A stretch of DNA of 59,519 bases. Origin: Psychrobacter vallis. Lineage in GTDB: Bacteria > Pseudomonadota > Gammaproteobacteria > Pseudomonadales > Moraxellaceae. Below the pieces are notes generated by a model. It was given only the letters and a program-made list of their open reading frames with translations. It ran no database searches and was not told the DNA's origin. The stretch spans positions 1 through 59,519 of the forward strand of contig NZ_CAJHBU010000020.1 of NCBI RefSeq assembly GCF_904846715.1, written 5' to 3'. The position numbers and the translations under genes are program-made. Each line of letters begins with the position of its first letter. Position 1 is the first letter of the stretch. This document shows positions 1 to 9,132 of the stretch, one piece after another.

Positions 1-104
1 CTACGGGTCACCATCTAATCAGCTTAAAACTCTGAGGAAATGGTGTGATATTTAATCCTTATCTACTACAGCCCCTTATTTTAAGTGTTTAAGCTAAAGA
101 AACG

Positions 105-128
105 AAAAAACCACGACTTGTCGTGGTT
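105..128 (-). terminator. Rho-independent terminator of the 92-aa gene
   Basis: Hairpin with an 8-bp stem (AACCACGA / TCGTGGTT) and a CTTG loop. Read on the minus strand it is followed by a T run, the complement of the A run at 105-110. It lies 27 bp past the stop of the small minus-strand gene at 155-433 and supports that gene being transcribed. Confidence 0.75.
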
Positions 129-154
129 GTAATATTTAGAAATGTGCTTAATTT

Positions 155-433
155 TTATAAAATTCCAGCACGTTTAGCAATGAATTTACTATTAGGTAAG
201 ATTGTTATCAGTTGGTTGTTTCCATCCAATCGATTTGAAATCATTACTTCGACTTTATCCCTAATTGCCGTTAATTCTAATCCAAAAGTACACGCTCGCT
301 CATCCTTTTCTTCTTTATTTTCAGCTGGATAGGCAACTGAAAATTCTTTTATTTTTATCGATATTAATTGATCTCTCAGGAAATTCTTAATTATACCTAA
401 CTCGTAAACGGTCAATCTTGTGTCGTTACTCAT
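155..433 (-). CDS. Hypothetical 92-aa protein
   Basis: I do not recognise this gene. The 92-residue product is soluble, without signal peptide or membrane segment, and has a charged middle part rich in Glu and Lys. A clear terminator just downstream on the same strand suggests a genuine transcription unit. The Shine-Dalgarno sequence is weak. It sits in a sparse, AT-rich stretch with other small orphan genes, which is typical of accessory DNA. No function is proposed. Confidence 0.55.
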   Translation of the reverse strand: MSNDTRLTVYELGIIKNFLRDQLISIKIKEFSVAYPAENKEEKDERACTFGLELTAIRDKVEVMISNRLDGNNQLITILPNSKFIAKRAGIL

Positions 434-1305
434 TTTGTATCACTCATTTTAAAGAACTAAGGAGTAGTTATTACAGACCTGTAAGACTTATTGTAGGCTT
501 TCCAACGAACCTTTAGTGTTTGTTTTTAGGTGTACAAATGTATAAGCTTATGGTTGGAAATATATATTCAGTATTTAAAATGTGTTTTGCTAAAAACTAT
601 ATTAGCAATTATTTCTGTCAATCATACAAAGCGACCTAAATATTCAATTTTCCTGATAGACAGGTTGGACGAGTAAACCAACTAGGGTCTAAAACAGTTG
701 ATGAAGCAGTAGACATTATCGAAACCTTTTTTTATTTTATATAATCATCGATATGAATAAGTACTGATAAGTTAGCATAGAAATAAGATCAGATATTGAA
801 GACACTGTTGGCGCTATGCTTGATTTTTAATATGAATTAAGCTACAAACCTATGCCTACAAGTTTGATATCGGTAGTATGTGGTAGCCATCGATAATTAT
901 GACTAAAAAGAAATTCATTATTGCTGGTTATTGATAAATAGATAAGAATAGCAGTCTGTTATAAGTGGTTCCATTATATAAGTCTATTTTAAGTGGTCTA
1001 TTAGTAGGTTTATTGGTCTTACTATGTGGTTCCCTTAGGGTACACCTAAATAGAACTAGTGAAAACTGCCTTCTTCTATCCAAAGTCATTTGTCATAAAC
1101 TTTGTTTACAGACTCATAGTCGACATAATAGATCTAATAATTAATCTATATGAAAATGATAATACTAAAACAGTCAAGATCAGGATAAGTATTTTATCAT
1201 TTCTCATTTTTACTTAACCTCTTGCCTACAGCAATCAAATGTTTTGGGATATACTTTTATGAACTACCGAATTCTATTAAGCTCTAAGCTAAAGGGTATT
1301 AATAT
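434..1305. other. Long AT-rich region with no convincing intact gene
   Basis: About 870 bp without an intact reading frame of useful length. Short runs of sense-like codons suggest decayed genes (see the fragment at 640-744). The words TAAGTGGTTCC, AAGTGGTCTA and ATGTGGTTCCC recur between about 960 and 1035. No RNA gene, hairpin array or IS end was recognised. Confidence 0.5.
640..744 (+). pseudogene. Possible gene remnant, 34 codons
   Basis: An open frame without a start codon translates to a protein-like string containing GRVNQLGSKTVDEAVDIIET before a TAA stop at 742-744. Residue composition is much more protein-like than the flanking frames, and stops abut it upstream. It may be the C-terminal tail of a decayed gene. 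No family is recognised, and chance cannot be excluded at this length. Confidence 0.25.
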
Positions 1306-1578
1306 TTAAGAATACAATTGATTGTTTTCGAAGAAAGCAACCAATCTCCATTGGTCGTTGGGTGCATTGATATCGCTTAGCCAACACATATATACATCTA
1401 GCCCCATATATTCATTATTATAAGTATCTTCATCTATATAATTTCTAAAATTTACCCAATCACCACTAGAGTGTCCAAAAATATCCCTGAGAATTGGCTG
1501 AGAACTTTTTTGAGCTATAATTTGAGCTATAAGCATATCAAACTTAAGACTCAGATCATTTTCATTTACATTACTCAT
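1306..1578 (-). CDS. Hypothetical 90-aa protein
   Basis: Unrecognised acidic soluble protein, rich in Asn, Asp and Trp, with no signal peptide. The start at 1578 is well supported by a strong ribosome binding site (GGAGAGAG) a few bases upstream on the minus strand. It is divergent from the 94-aa gene that begins 133 bp away. Both are small, acidic and orphan-like. Immunity or antitoxin roles are conceivable from size and setting only, and no toxin gene is visible. Confidence 0.6.
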   Translation of the reverse strand: MSNVNENDLSLKFDMLIAQIIAQKSSQPILRDIFGHSSGDWVNFRNYIDEDTYNNEYMGLDVYMCWLSDINAPNDQWRLVAFFENNQLYS

Positions 1579-1647
1579 ATTATGGCTCTCTCCAATCAGT
1601 TGCTGAACTATCAGAAATAGTGAGTATACAGCTTAAGGTTCGATGCC

Positions 1648-1692
1648 CGTATAGCGCACCGACCACAGATAGAACATATACGGTTTACACGC
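1648..1692. repeat. Upstream member of a repeat pair flanking the 94-aa gene
   Basis: The segment contains TAGCGCACCGACCA and is bounded by inverted CGTATA / TATACG words. A diverged copy lies at about 2018-2063 (TAGCGCACTGACCA, then ATATGTATGGT). The two copies bracket the 94-aa gene in direct orientation. Confidence 0.4.
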
Positions 1693-1711
1693 TTTTTATA
1701 AGGAACTTATT

Positions 1712-1996
1712 ATGGCTTGGGAGAATTGGGAATACTATTTATCAGAAAGAGATTTACACGAAAAGGTAAACATACCAGAATGGTTTAAGGTTATCCAACT
1801 GAAACAAGAACAACATTCAGACGGTCGCATTTATCACTTCGATATATTCTCACGTTCTGAAATTATTGAAGCATTAAACCAGTTTGAACCTTCTTGTTAT
1901 GACTGGATAAGTTCAACTCATCATCAAGATGGAATAGATTACTTGAAAAAATCAGAAGCCACAGAGTTTAAAGTAACCGCAATATGTTGGACTTAA
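1712..1996 (+). CDS. Hypothetical 94-aa protein
   Basis: Unrecognised soluble protein rich in Trp, Tyr and His (starting MAWENWEYYLSERDL). A good Shine-Dalgarno (AAGGA) 8 bp upstream supports the ATG at 1712. The gene is flanked on both sides by diverged copies of the same roughly 45-bp sequence, as if a small gene plus flank had been inserted or duplicated as a unit. Nothing in the sequence gives a function. Confidence 0.6.
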   Translation: MAWENWEYYLSERDLHEKVNIPEWFKVIQLKQEQHSDGRIYHFDIFSRSEIIEALNQFEPSCYDWISSTHHQDGIDYLKKSEATEFKVTAICWT

Positions 1997-2017
1997 AGTA
2001 AATATTGAGTGTGGTTT

Positions 2018-2063
2018 ACATGTAGCGCACTGACCATGAATGAAATATGTATGGTATGTACAT
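2018..2063. repeat. Downstream member of the repeat pair flanking the 94-aa gene
   Basis: Diverged direct copy of the 1648-1692 segment, sharing TAGCGCAC, GACCA and the ATAT-GGT part. It lies 22 bp after the stop of the 94-aa gene. Confidence 0.4.
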
Positions 2064-2171
2064 CATGGAGTACACTGTGACTATTTTAGCGAGTTAAAAC
2101 TTTGATACCATTAGCTTACTTATAGCCTAAGATTCAAGTCCTTACTAGGGTAACGAAATTAATGTGATACC

Positions 2172-2200
2172 ATAAAAAAACTGAGCGCTAGGCTCAGTTT
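2172..2200 (-). terminator. Terminator of the dapA-lipoprotein-purC unit
   Basis: Perfect 9-bp stem AAACTGAGC / GCTCAGTTT with a 5-nt loop. On the minus strand it is followed by a T run (complement of the A run at 2174-2180). It lies about 40 bp past the purC stop. Confidence 0.85.
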
Positions 2201-2238
2201 CTATGTTTTATACTGTCAAAATAATTTGGCAAAAGCGC

Positions 2239-2952
2239 TTAACTTAATGGTACACCAATACGATTAGCGACTTCTTCATAGGCTTCGATCACATCGCCTA
2301 ACGACTGGCGGAAACGGTCTTTGTCTAGCTTTTTCTTAGTAGTCTTATCCCAAATACGGCAACCATCTGGTGAAAACTCATCACCCAAAACGATACGGTC
2401 ATGGAACACGCCAAACTCTAGCTTGAAATCGACCAATATCAAATCGCCTGCATCAAACAAAGCTTTTAATACGTCGTTGACTTGATGGGTCAACGCTTCC
2501 ATTCTAGCCAACTGCTCTGGAGTTGCCCAGCCCAGTGACACAGAAAGTGATTCATTGACCATCGGATCACCAAGTGCATCGTCTTTATAAAACAGCTCGT
2601 ACGTAGGCGGTGTCAATGCTTGGCCTTCTTCTAAACCTAAACGACGAACCAAACTGCCCGCTGCAAAGTTACGCACCACGCACTCAACAGGAATCATCTC
2701 TAAACGCTTAACCAAGACTTCGTCTTCAGACAATTGCTTTTCGAAATGCGTTTCGATGCCCGCGTCCGCCAATTTTTGCATAATAAACGCATTAAAACGA
2801 TTATTGACGACGCCTTTGCGTGCCAATTGTTCGATACGCTTACCATCAAGCGCTGAGGTATCATCACGGAAGTGTAAAATCAAAAGATCGTTGTCTTCTG
2901 TCTCGTATACAGATTTGGCTTTGCCTTTATACAGCAGTTGTTGCTTTTGCAT
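2239..2952 (-). CDS. purC: Phosphoribosylaminoimidazole-succinocarboxamide synthase (SAICAR synthase)
   Basis: PurC joins CAIR and aspartate using ATP to give SAICAR in cytosolic de novo purine synthesis. At 237 residues it matches bacterial PurC almost exactly. The N-terminal motif [13 protein letters not shown] forms the nucleotide-binding lobe, followed by [18 protein letters not shown], and [10 protein letters not shown] near residue 175 contributes metal and substrate contacts. It is the last gene of a minus-strand series dapA-lipoprotein-purC, the same order as dapA-bamC-purC in Escherichia coli. A strong terminator follows. Confidence 0.97.
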   Translation of the reverse strand: MQKQQLLYKGKAKSVYETEDNDLLILHFRDDTSALDGKRIEQLARKGVVNNRFNAFIMQKLADAGIETHFEKQLSEDEVLVKRLEMIPVECVVRNFAAGSLVRRLGLEEGQALTPPTYELFYKDDALGDPMVNESLSVSLGWATPEQLARMEALTHQVNDVLKALFDAGDLILVDFKLEFGVFHDRIVLGDEFSPDGCRIWDKTTKKKLDKDRFRQSLGDVIEAYEEVANRIGVPLS

Positions 2953-3081
2953 TATGGGAGTTCCTGTTCGTTCAAGCTTATGTGGTAAAAACGCGCAGCT
3001 ACCGCTGAGTCTGTATTACCGTCTTTATCATATGTAAAGAAATAACAGTAACAAGCCGGCGGTATAAATAGGGAAATGGCA

Positions 3082-3396
3082 TTAATTAGAAGGACTGCTT
3101 ACCGCACGCTGAGGCTTTGGCAGTTGATACTGACTACCTGATTCGTTCTGTAGTTTGAGTGTGTTTGCCCCAGTGCTAGGTGTTGGGTACAAAGGCACAA
3201 AAGGCAACGTCTCTTGGTCAGCGGGTAGTTCTACAGGCGCAAGCTTTTTGCTTTGCTGATACTCTAAGCTGCCATTATCACGTTTACCAAGTAATTCTTT
3301 TGTGCTTTGGCAGCCGCTCAATACCAAGGTGCTTCCCAAGATTAAGGTCAGCATCGTAGGGAATATCTTTGCAGTTACTGATGATGTTTTCATCAT
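3082..3396 (-). CDS. Short BamC-like (NlpB) lipoprotein
   Basis: The 104-residue precursor has a signal peptide ending in the lipobox LVLSGC (Cys at about 29), so the mature product is an outer-membrane-type lipoprotein of about 76 residues. It occupies exactly the bamC position between dapA and purC. The mature part, with YQQSKKLAPVELP and later YQLPKPQ, resembles in pattern the unstructured N-terminal region of BamC that wraps over BamD. BamC is normally about 340 residues with two helix-grip domains, and both are absent here. Either this lineage keeps only the lasso, or it is an unrelated lipoprotein at that position. Position and pattern are seen; BAM membership is inference. Confidence 0.7.
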   Translation of the reverse strand: MMKTSSVTAKIFPTMLTLILGSTLVLSGCQSTKELLGKRDNGSLEYQQSKKLAPVELPADQETLPFVPLYPTPSTGANTLKLQNESGSQYQLPKPQRAVSSPSN

Positions 3397-3468
3397 GTTA
3401 TCTCTCTGAGTTAGCAGTTATAGGACTATTTTTAAGTTCACACAAAACTATAATAAGTTCGCACGAAA

Positions 3469-4374
3469 CTATAGTAATTTTGCACGTACTAGGGCTTCAT
3501 CAATAGTCGCATGATGTTTTTCAGCCAGCCAAACTAGGGGCAAACGAATACCTGTGTCTATCAGACCCATTTTATGTAGGGCGTATTTCGCTGGAATAGG
3601 GCTGGATTCAATAAACAAATCACGGTGTAAATGCTTGACGACATCATGTACTTTATAAGCTGCGTCGAAATCGCCGCGCAATCCTGCAGCGAAGGTTTCG
3701 CTCATGGCTTTGGGTGCCACGTTGGCCGTCACTGAAATATTGCCTTTGCCGCCAAATTTCATCAATTCAAGCGCCGTACCATCATCACCTGACAACACAA
3801 CCATTCTATCGCCAACGGCTTTGATCAATTGCTCACCGCGTACTACTGAGCCAGTTGCGTCTTTGATCGCGACGATATTATCTATATCCGCTAAGCGCTC
3901 AACGGTCTCTTGCGCGATATCAACAACCGTACGTCCCGGCACGTTATATAGCATCTGCGGTATATTCACCGCTTTAGCGATGGCTTTATAATGTTGATAT
4001 AAGCCTTCTTGTGGCGGCTTATTATAATAGGGCGCGACCAATAAAGCGCAGTCTGCACCAGCATCCGCCGCATCTTGGGTCAGCTTGATGGCTTCCATCG
4101 TATTATTGGCGCCTGTTCCAGCAATCACTGGTACGCGACCTTTGACATGCTGCACAAAGTAGCGAATGACATCGCTGTGCTCTTGCATAGACAATGTCGC
4201 TGACTCGCCAGTGGTACCGACCGCAACCAAACAATGCGTGCCTTGCTTAATCTGCCAATCTATGAGGTCTGCCAGACGTTTATAATCAACCGTGCCGTCA
4301 GGATGCATGGGCGTTACCAAAGCTACCATTGAGCCTTGTAGTCGGGTTTTGATCTCGTCGTATGCTGTGCTCAT
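3469..4374 (-). CDS. dapA: 4-hydroxy-tetrahydrodipicolinate synthase
   Basis: DapA condenses pyruvate with aspartate semialdehyde, the first committed step to diaminopimelate and lysine. The 301-residue TIM barrel shows the GTTGES motif (residues 53-58), Tyr143 in YNVPGRT, and the Schiff-base Lys171 in IVAIKDATGS. Length is typical. It is the first gene of the dapA-lipoprotein-purC series, with 72 bp to the next gene. An AAGG ribosome binding site precedes the ATG. Confidence 0.97.
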   Translation of the reverse strand: MSTAYDEIKTRLQGSMVALVTPMHPDGTVDYKRLADLIDWQIKQGTHCLVAVGTTGESATLSMQEHSDVIRYFVQHVKGRVPVIAGTGANNTMEAIKLTQDAADAGADCALLVAPYYNKPPQEGLYQHYKAIAKAVNIPQMLYNVPGRTVVDIAQETVERLADIDNIVAIKDATGSVVRGEQLIKAVGDRMVVLSGDDGTALELMKFGGKGNISVTANVAPKAMSETFAAGLRGDFDAAYKVHDVVKHLHRDLFIESSPIPAKYALHKMGLIDTGIRLPLVWLAEKHHATIDEALVRAKLL

Positions 4375-4782
4375 AACCGTGCCTTACTGTATTATCCTAG
4401 CTTTTGTCAAAGCTGTCACATGATAGGTCGTGTGCAAGTGCCCATTCTATTGTCTATGTCCGCACGCATGATGGGTGCAGACATAAACACTTTGGGTCAT
4501 ACCTTGCTTGATAGTAGTGCTAAATATTTGTCTATTATAAAGGCGTTCGCAGCATAAATACTTATGCGCTTAACTCCATATTGACGGTGTTTTTGCCAAC
4601 GATCAATGATGCCGATTCAACAATCAATATTTAGTCATAAAAACGCTTACTAGTGTAGCATATTTTGATTTGACCGCTATCAATCAATTAACACCAAACC
4701 AGCCATTATTTCTTTCTGCTTTTATATAGTTCATCCTAAATAAAAGAAATACAAGCATTGTAACCTGCTGAGCATCTAGTAT
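4375..4782. other. Intergenic region upstream of dapA
   Basis: About 400 bp between the dapA start and the protease stop, both on the minus strand. It should hold the dapA promoter. I see no gene, no strong hairpin and no copy of the dispersed repeats. Confidence 0.5.
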
Positions 4783-6249
4783 TTACTCGATGCGTAGGCC
4801 GATAATCGCTGGGATACCTTGGCGAATGATCTCAATCGTCACCACCCCTTTTTTGGGTAGAGAAGAGATAGCTTTAGAGAAGTCCGTTACCTTCTTAATC
4901 GGTTTTTGGTGAAAATTGGTGATGACATCGCCTGCCAATATACCGGAGCGCGCAGCCAGTCCAGTCGGATCCACTGTGGTAACCAAAATCCCTGTTTTAT
5001 TGTCCGATAAGATTTCTGCTTGCTCGTCAGCGGTCAAGTTTCGTAAACGTAAGCCCAGTTGCACATCATCATTCTGCTGATCGCCGCTTTGTGCTCTGAC
5101 GTCATTGGGCGCATAAGCGAGTTTACCGCTAATGGTCATTTGCTTGCCATTACGCTGTATTTGCGCACGGAATGCATCGCTGGGTTTTGCGCGATTGAGT
5201 AGGTTCAGTAAATCTGAGGCGCGCATAATTTGCACATCGTTGTACTGTAAAATGATGTCACCAGCTTTTAGGCCTGCTTTTTGTGCGGGTGAATCTGGCG
5301 AGACACGGGTCAGCAACGCACCTTGCGGACGCGCTAAATTATAGGCTTCGGCCAGATTGCGATCGATATCTTGTGGATAAATGCCCAAATAGGCACGCAC
5401 CACTTCACCATCTTTTTTGAGTTGCTCATAGATATCCATAGCAGCGTCAATCGGAATGGAGAAAGACAGACCCATATAACCGCCAGTACCGCTAAAGATG
5501 CGCGAGTTAATACCGATGACTTCACCGCGCTGATTAAAGAGCGGGCCGCCTGAATTACCAGGATTCAATGCCACATCTGTCTGAATAAATGGCACACTGG
5601 TCTCACGCGAAAAACTGCGTGATTTGGCACTGACGATGCCAGCGGACGCTGAATAATCAAAACCAAATGGCGAACCAATCGCTAGCACTGGCTCCCCTAC
5701 TTTTAACGCATTTGAATCACCAATAGGTAATGCTGGGAACTGACTACCCTTGACTTTCAACACCGCCACATCTGAACGCTCATCACTACCAATCAAGGTT
5801 ACATCAAGCTCCGTTCTATCATTGAGTGTGACCGTAATTTTATCCGCACCTTCAACCACATGATGATTAGTCAGCATATAACCATCGGATGTGATAAAAA
5901 AAGCAGTGCCATACGCATGCTCAATCGCTGGCGTGACCGCCTGATCTGGAATACGCAGACGATCACCAAAAAACTGGCGCAACAACTCAGCAGTCTGCGC
6001 CTTGGCAAGTTCGGCCTCACTAACCGTTTTTGTGACATTCACGCGGGCAACCGCTGGCGTGACTTGTTGCACCAACCCAGAAAAATCTGCCGTGGTCACT
6101 GCGGCTTGCGCGTGGGTCATGGTCGTGACTGTGATACCAGTGACCATTGCTGTGCTGACAGCAAGTGCCAGCGCACCCCGTTGCAACCAATGCTGTAGAC
6201 GAAACTCTGAGTGTGCTTTAAACGTATTGATAGGCATGTTGACAGGCAT
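4783..6249 (-). CDS. Periplasmic serine protease of the HtrA/Deg (Do) family
   Basis: Periplasmic quality-control protease and chaperone. Order: signal peptide (hydrophobic 24-45, cleavage after AQA), trypsin-like domain, two PDZ domains (about 270-360 and 390-480). The catalytic triad is visible as His in TNHHVVEGAD (about 130), Asp in SDVAVLKV (about 160) and Ser in NPGNSGGP (about 233). Length (488) and two PDZ domains fit DegP, DegQ or MucD rather than single-PDZ DegS. The start at 6249 is preferred over the GTG at 6261 because GGAGG lies directly upstream of it and inside the longer frame. It stands alone, with long flanking gaps. Confidence 0.93.
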   Translation of the reverse strand: MPVNMPINTFKAHSEFRLQHWLQRGALALAVSTAMVTGITVTTMTHAQAAVTTADFSGLVQQVTPAVARVNVTKTVSEAELAKAQTAELLRQFFGDRLRIPDQAVTPAIEHAYGTAFFITSDGYMLTNHHVVEGADKITVTLNDRTELDVTLIGSDERSDVAVLKVKGSQFPALPIGDSNALKVGEPVLAIGSPFGFDYSASAGIVSAKSRSFSRETSVPFIQTDVALNPGNSGGPLFNQRGEVIGINSRIFSGTGGYMGLSFSIPIDAAMDIYEQLKKDGEVVRAYLGIYPQDIDRNLAEAYNLARPQGALLTRVSPDSPAQKAGLKAGDIILQYNDVQIMRASDLLNLLNRAKPSDAFRAQIQRNGKQMTISGKLAYAPNDVRAQSGDQQNDDVQLGLRLRNLTADEQAEILSDNKTGILVTTVDPTGLAARSGILAGDVITNFHQKPIKKVTDFSKAISSLPKKGVVTIEIIRQGIPAIIGLRIE

Positions 6250-6939
6250 ATTGTCCTCCACGTGAGTGGTCGATTATTATTATTAAGAGCGATGTTGTGC
6301 AATTACTGATAGCGACTTGTAGAAGATAAGGTCGTTTTTATAATGTAAAGCGATATTAAATAATATAGTCAAAGCAGTTTACTACAGTTAAAAGGCTTTA
6401 AAAGCGCCACCCTGCTATTTGCTTGCTTTTTTTGCTTGCTGTGTCGTTGCAGCCAAAATTTATCCCAGTCTCGCTGGCTCTCTTTTGTATTCACCTGATT
6501 ATATTTCACTGACACTCATTCTTATCGGTGCTAGGACAGATCGATGACATCCTGTTTGGCTCAGCCGTGATAGTCATGAAATAAAACCATGATATGATGA
6601 TAAGCCAAATAACTTTATAAATGAACAAAAGTTTATTTATATTAATAAGTTTATGACACTGGCAATCATCACCCATATTTTTTATTTTTGCATGTCCAAA
6701 GCTTTTCCATATATAGGGAAAAGCTTTTGTCCTCATTACTTTATAGTAGTTATATCATATCTGACCGATGTTGTGACTCATAATGAATAGCATGGGTATG
6801 GCTCAGATTTTATAGAAATTTGCCTGTGCCCGTTATTCTGTAAAAGCTGTTGATATAGTCGAATCTAAATAAAACAGAACCATTCTATTGCAACGCTGAA
6901 CTGGTATAACGTATGACAAGATTATAAAAGGATTCATTT
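6250..6939. other. Divergent intergenic region with a degenerate palindromic repeat
   Basis: About 690 bp between the divergent protease and antiporter genes. It holds promoters for both and a degenerate copy of the GCAAGCAAG repeat family (about 6366-6480). A 76-codon minus-strand frame (6506-6736) has no family resemblance or good ribosome binding site and is not called. Confidence 0.5.
6366..6480 (-). repeat. Dispersed palindromic repeat, degenerate copy
   Basis: Contains TTTGCTTGCTGTGTCGTTGCAGCC followed in part by AATTTATCCCAGTC, the reverse-orientation core and one arm of the family seen at 9129, 10097 and 40416. The other arm is degraded and GCTTGCTTTTT is partly duplicated. A TATAGTCAAA-like leader word lies at the 6366 end. 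Confidence 0.55.
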
Positions 6940-9132
6940 ATGGATACCGCCCTATTATTATCCGGCGTTGTTGGGATTGGTATTGCTGCCCAATGGTTGG
7001 CTTGGTACTTAAAGCAACCGTCCATTTTATTTTTATTACTGATTGGCATTATTGTGGGGCCAGTGCTGGGTGTCTTCGACCCTGACTTGGTGTTGGGGGA
7101 GCTGATGTTCCCTTTCATCTCGTTGGGGGTGGCGATTATTTTATTTGAAGGCTCGCTGACGTTAGAATTTGATGAAATCAAGCAACACGGTACGGTTGTG
7201 CAGATGCTGGTCTCGGTTGGCGTCCTTATCACCATTGCTATCGTCGCGTTATCAACGTATTTGTTATTTGATGTTGATCCGCTAATTGCCTTGTTGTTCG
7301 GCGCGCTGGTGTGCGTCACAGGCCCAACCGTCATTATGCCGCTACTGCGTAGTGTACGTCCCAATAAGACAATATCCAATATCCTAAAATGGGAAGGTAT
7401 CATCATTGATCCCATCGGCGCGATTGCAGTGGTGTTGGTCTATGAATACATCATCTCAGGCGGTGAAGCCAGCAGTATCTTATTGTTTGCCAAAATTGTA
7501 ATATTGGCAACCGCCCTTGGTCTGGCGGGTGCTTGGTTACTGGCCTTTCTGATGCGCCGCCACATGGTGCCTGAATTTTTACGCAATGTTTTTACCCTTG
7601 CCTTTGTGTTGGTGCTGTTTTCTGTCTCAAACCATTTAGAACATGAGTCTGGTTTATTGACAGTCACTGTACTGGGTGTGGCATTGGCAAACTGGCCAAA
7701 ATTCCCGCGCGAAACGATTCTTGAATTTAATGAGTCATTAACCATTTTACTGATTTCTGTGCTCTTTATTATTCTTGCTGCCCGTGTGGAGCTGGCAAGC
7801 TTGCTTAATATCGGTTTTGCAGGCTTAGTACTACTCGCCATCGTGATGTTTGTGGCGCGTCCATTATCGGTGTGGGCATCGTCAATCGGCTCAAACCTCA
7901 AGACCAATGAAAAGCTCATGATTAGCTGGATTGGCCCGCGTGGTATCGTCGCTGCCGCTATTTCTTCATTGTTTGCTATTCGTCTGCAAGAGTATGATAT
8001 TCAAGGTGTTGAGCTGCTTGTTCCGTTGGTCTTTATGGTCATTATCGGCACAGTGATGATTCAGGGCTTGGGGTCAAAAATCGTCGGCAATCTGCTGGGT
8101 GTACGTGAACCTGAGACCAATGGTATTCTTATCGTCGGCTCAAACCCAATCGCACTTTTGATTGCCACTTCACTAAAAGAGCAAGGCTTTGATGTTATCG
8201 TCGCGCACAATAACTATACCAATATTGCCCGCGCGCGTATGAGTGGTCTGCGCACCTACTTTGGTAATCCCATTTCAGACCACGCTGATCGCCACCTTGA
8301 CCTTATCGGTATTGGTCGTTTGTTTGCCATGAGTATGGATAAGGAGATGAACACTTTATCTGAGATTCATTACCGTCATGAGTTTGGTGAGCGCAAATTA
8401 TATCGTCTCAAATTCAGTGACGAAAAAGTCAAAAGCGAGCGCGATGACAAACAATCAAACTTCCATTCGCAGTGGTTGTTTGGCAAAGACGTGACGTATA
8501 CCAAGCTTGCCAGTATGCTATCCAAAAAAGCCCGCATCAAAATCACCAACATCACTGATAGTTATAGTTTTGAGCAATATAAAGCCGATAACAAACAGTT
8601 TGTACCTCTCTATACCATAGACAAAGAAGGTAAGCTGCACGTCATTACAGACCAGTTCGATGGCAACGTACCACGTGACCGCAAGCTCATCTCATTGGTG
8701 GTAGAAGACGAAGTACAACCAAAACCTGTAGATGTAACGCTGAAGCAAGAGCAAGCGCGTATGGCAGCAGATGCCGACTTTGAGTCCAGCTCAAAAGCGC
8801 CTGAGAAGCGCAAATCAATAGAGCTGAACGACGATAGCGTGACTGAATTAAAGCCAGATTCTGTCACAGATAGGGAGACAGAGGCCAAGCCACCTGTTAC
8901 TAGTGACTCATCAGCAAATTCAATCAGCCAATCCGTACCTAAGACAAGTGAAACATCAAAAACCAAAGCCTCGGTGACTGGCAGTACCAATGGTAATGGC
9001 AGTGCCCCTAAAAACAAAAAAGGCGCGCTTGACCCAAACCGTCTGCCCGACTCTGGTCAAGATAACGCTACCAACGCCGATGGCAATATTATCAAGGAGA
9101 AAGAGCAAAAAACCTCGGACGATTATGTATAG
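6940..9132 (+). CDS. CPA1-type cation:proton antiporter with TrkA-N domain and long C-terminal tail
   Basis: Inner-membrane Na+ (or K+)/H+ exchanger for pH and ion homeostasis. The first roughly 390 residues form about 12 membrane segments, with FEGSLTLEF, VTGPTV and KWEGIIIDPIGA typical of the NhaP-like subgroup. A cytosolic Rossmann TrkA-N domain starts at about 398 (GILIVGSNPIALLIA). The last roughly 140 residues are low-complexity, rich in Ser, Thr, Lys, Glu and Asp, with no recognised domain. The stop codon falls inside the leader word of a dispersed palindromic repeat. Transported ion is not determinable from sequence. Confidence 0.9.
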   Translation: MDTALLLSGVVGIGIAAQWLAWYLKQPSILFLLLIGIIVGPVLGVFDPDLVLGELMFPFISLGVAIILFEGSLTLEFDEIKQHGTVVQMLVSVGVLITIAIVALSTYLLFDVDPLIALLFGALVCVTGPTVIMPLLRSVRPNKTISNILKWEGIIIDPIGAIAVVLVYEYIISGGEASSILLFAKIVILATALGLAGAWLLAFLMRRHMVPEFLRNVFTLAFVLVLFSVSNHLEHESGLLTVTVLGVALANWPKFPRETILEFNESLTILLISVLFIILAARVELASLLNIGFAGLVLLAIVMFVARPLSVWASSIGSNLKTNEKLMISWIGPRGIVAAAISSLFAIRLQEYDIQGVELLVPLVFMVIIGTVMIQGLGSKIVGNLLGVREPETNGILIVGSNPIALLIATSLKEQGFDVIVAHNNYTNIARARMSGLRTYFGNPISDHADRHLDLIGIGRLFAMSMDKEMNTLSEIHYRHEFGERKLYRLKFSDEKVKSERDDKQSNFHSQWLFGKDVTYTKLASMLSKKARIKITNITDSYSFEQYKADNKQFVPLYTIDKEGKLHVITDQFDGNVPRDRKLISLVVEDEVQPKPVDVTLKQEQARMAADADFESSSKAPEKRKSIELNDDSVTELKPDSVTDRETEAKPPVTSDSSANSISQSVPKTSETSKTKASVTGSTNGNGSAPKNKKGALDPNRLPDSGQDNATNADGNIIKEKEQKTSDDYV

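Noticed and set aside
1648..2063. attC-like integron cassette sites around the 94-aa gene
   Set aside because: The GTTRRRY and RYYYAAC core sites expected for attC were not found, so only a diverged repeat pair is claimed.
6506..6736. 76-codon minus-strand frame upstream of the antiporter
   Set aside because: No ribosome binding site or family resemblance; AT-rich promoter-like DNA gives such frames by chance.
6885..7415. Long minus-strand open frame (176 codons) opposite the antiporter, and another at 7440-7919
   Set aside because: Both are antisense to a clear transporter gene and show a Ser/Thr/Asn-rich composition typical of frames opposite membrane proteins.
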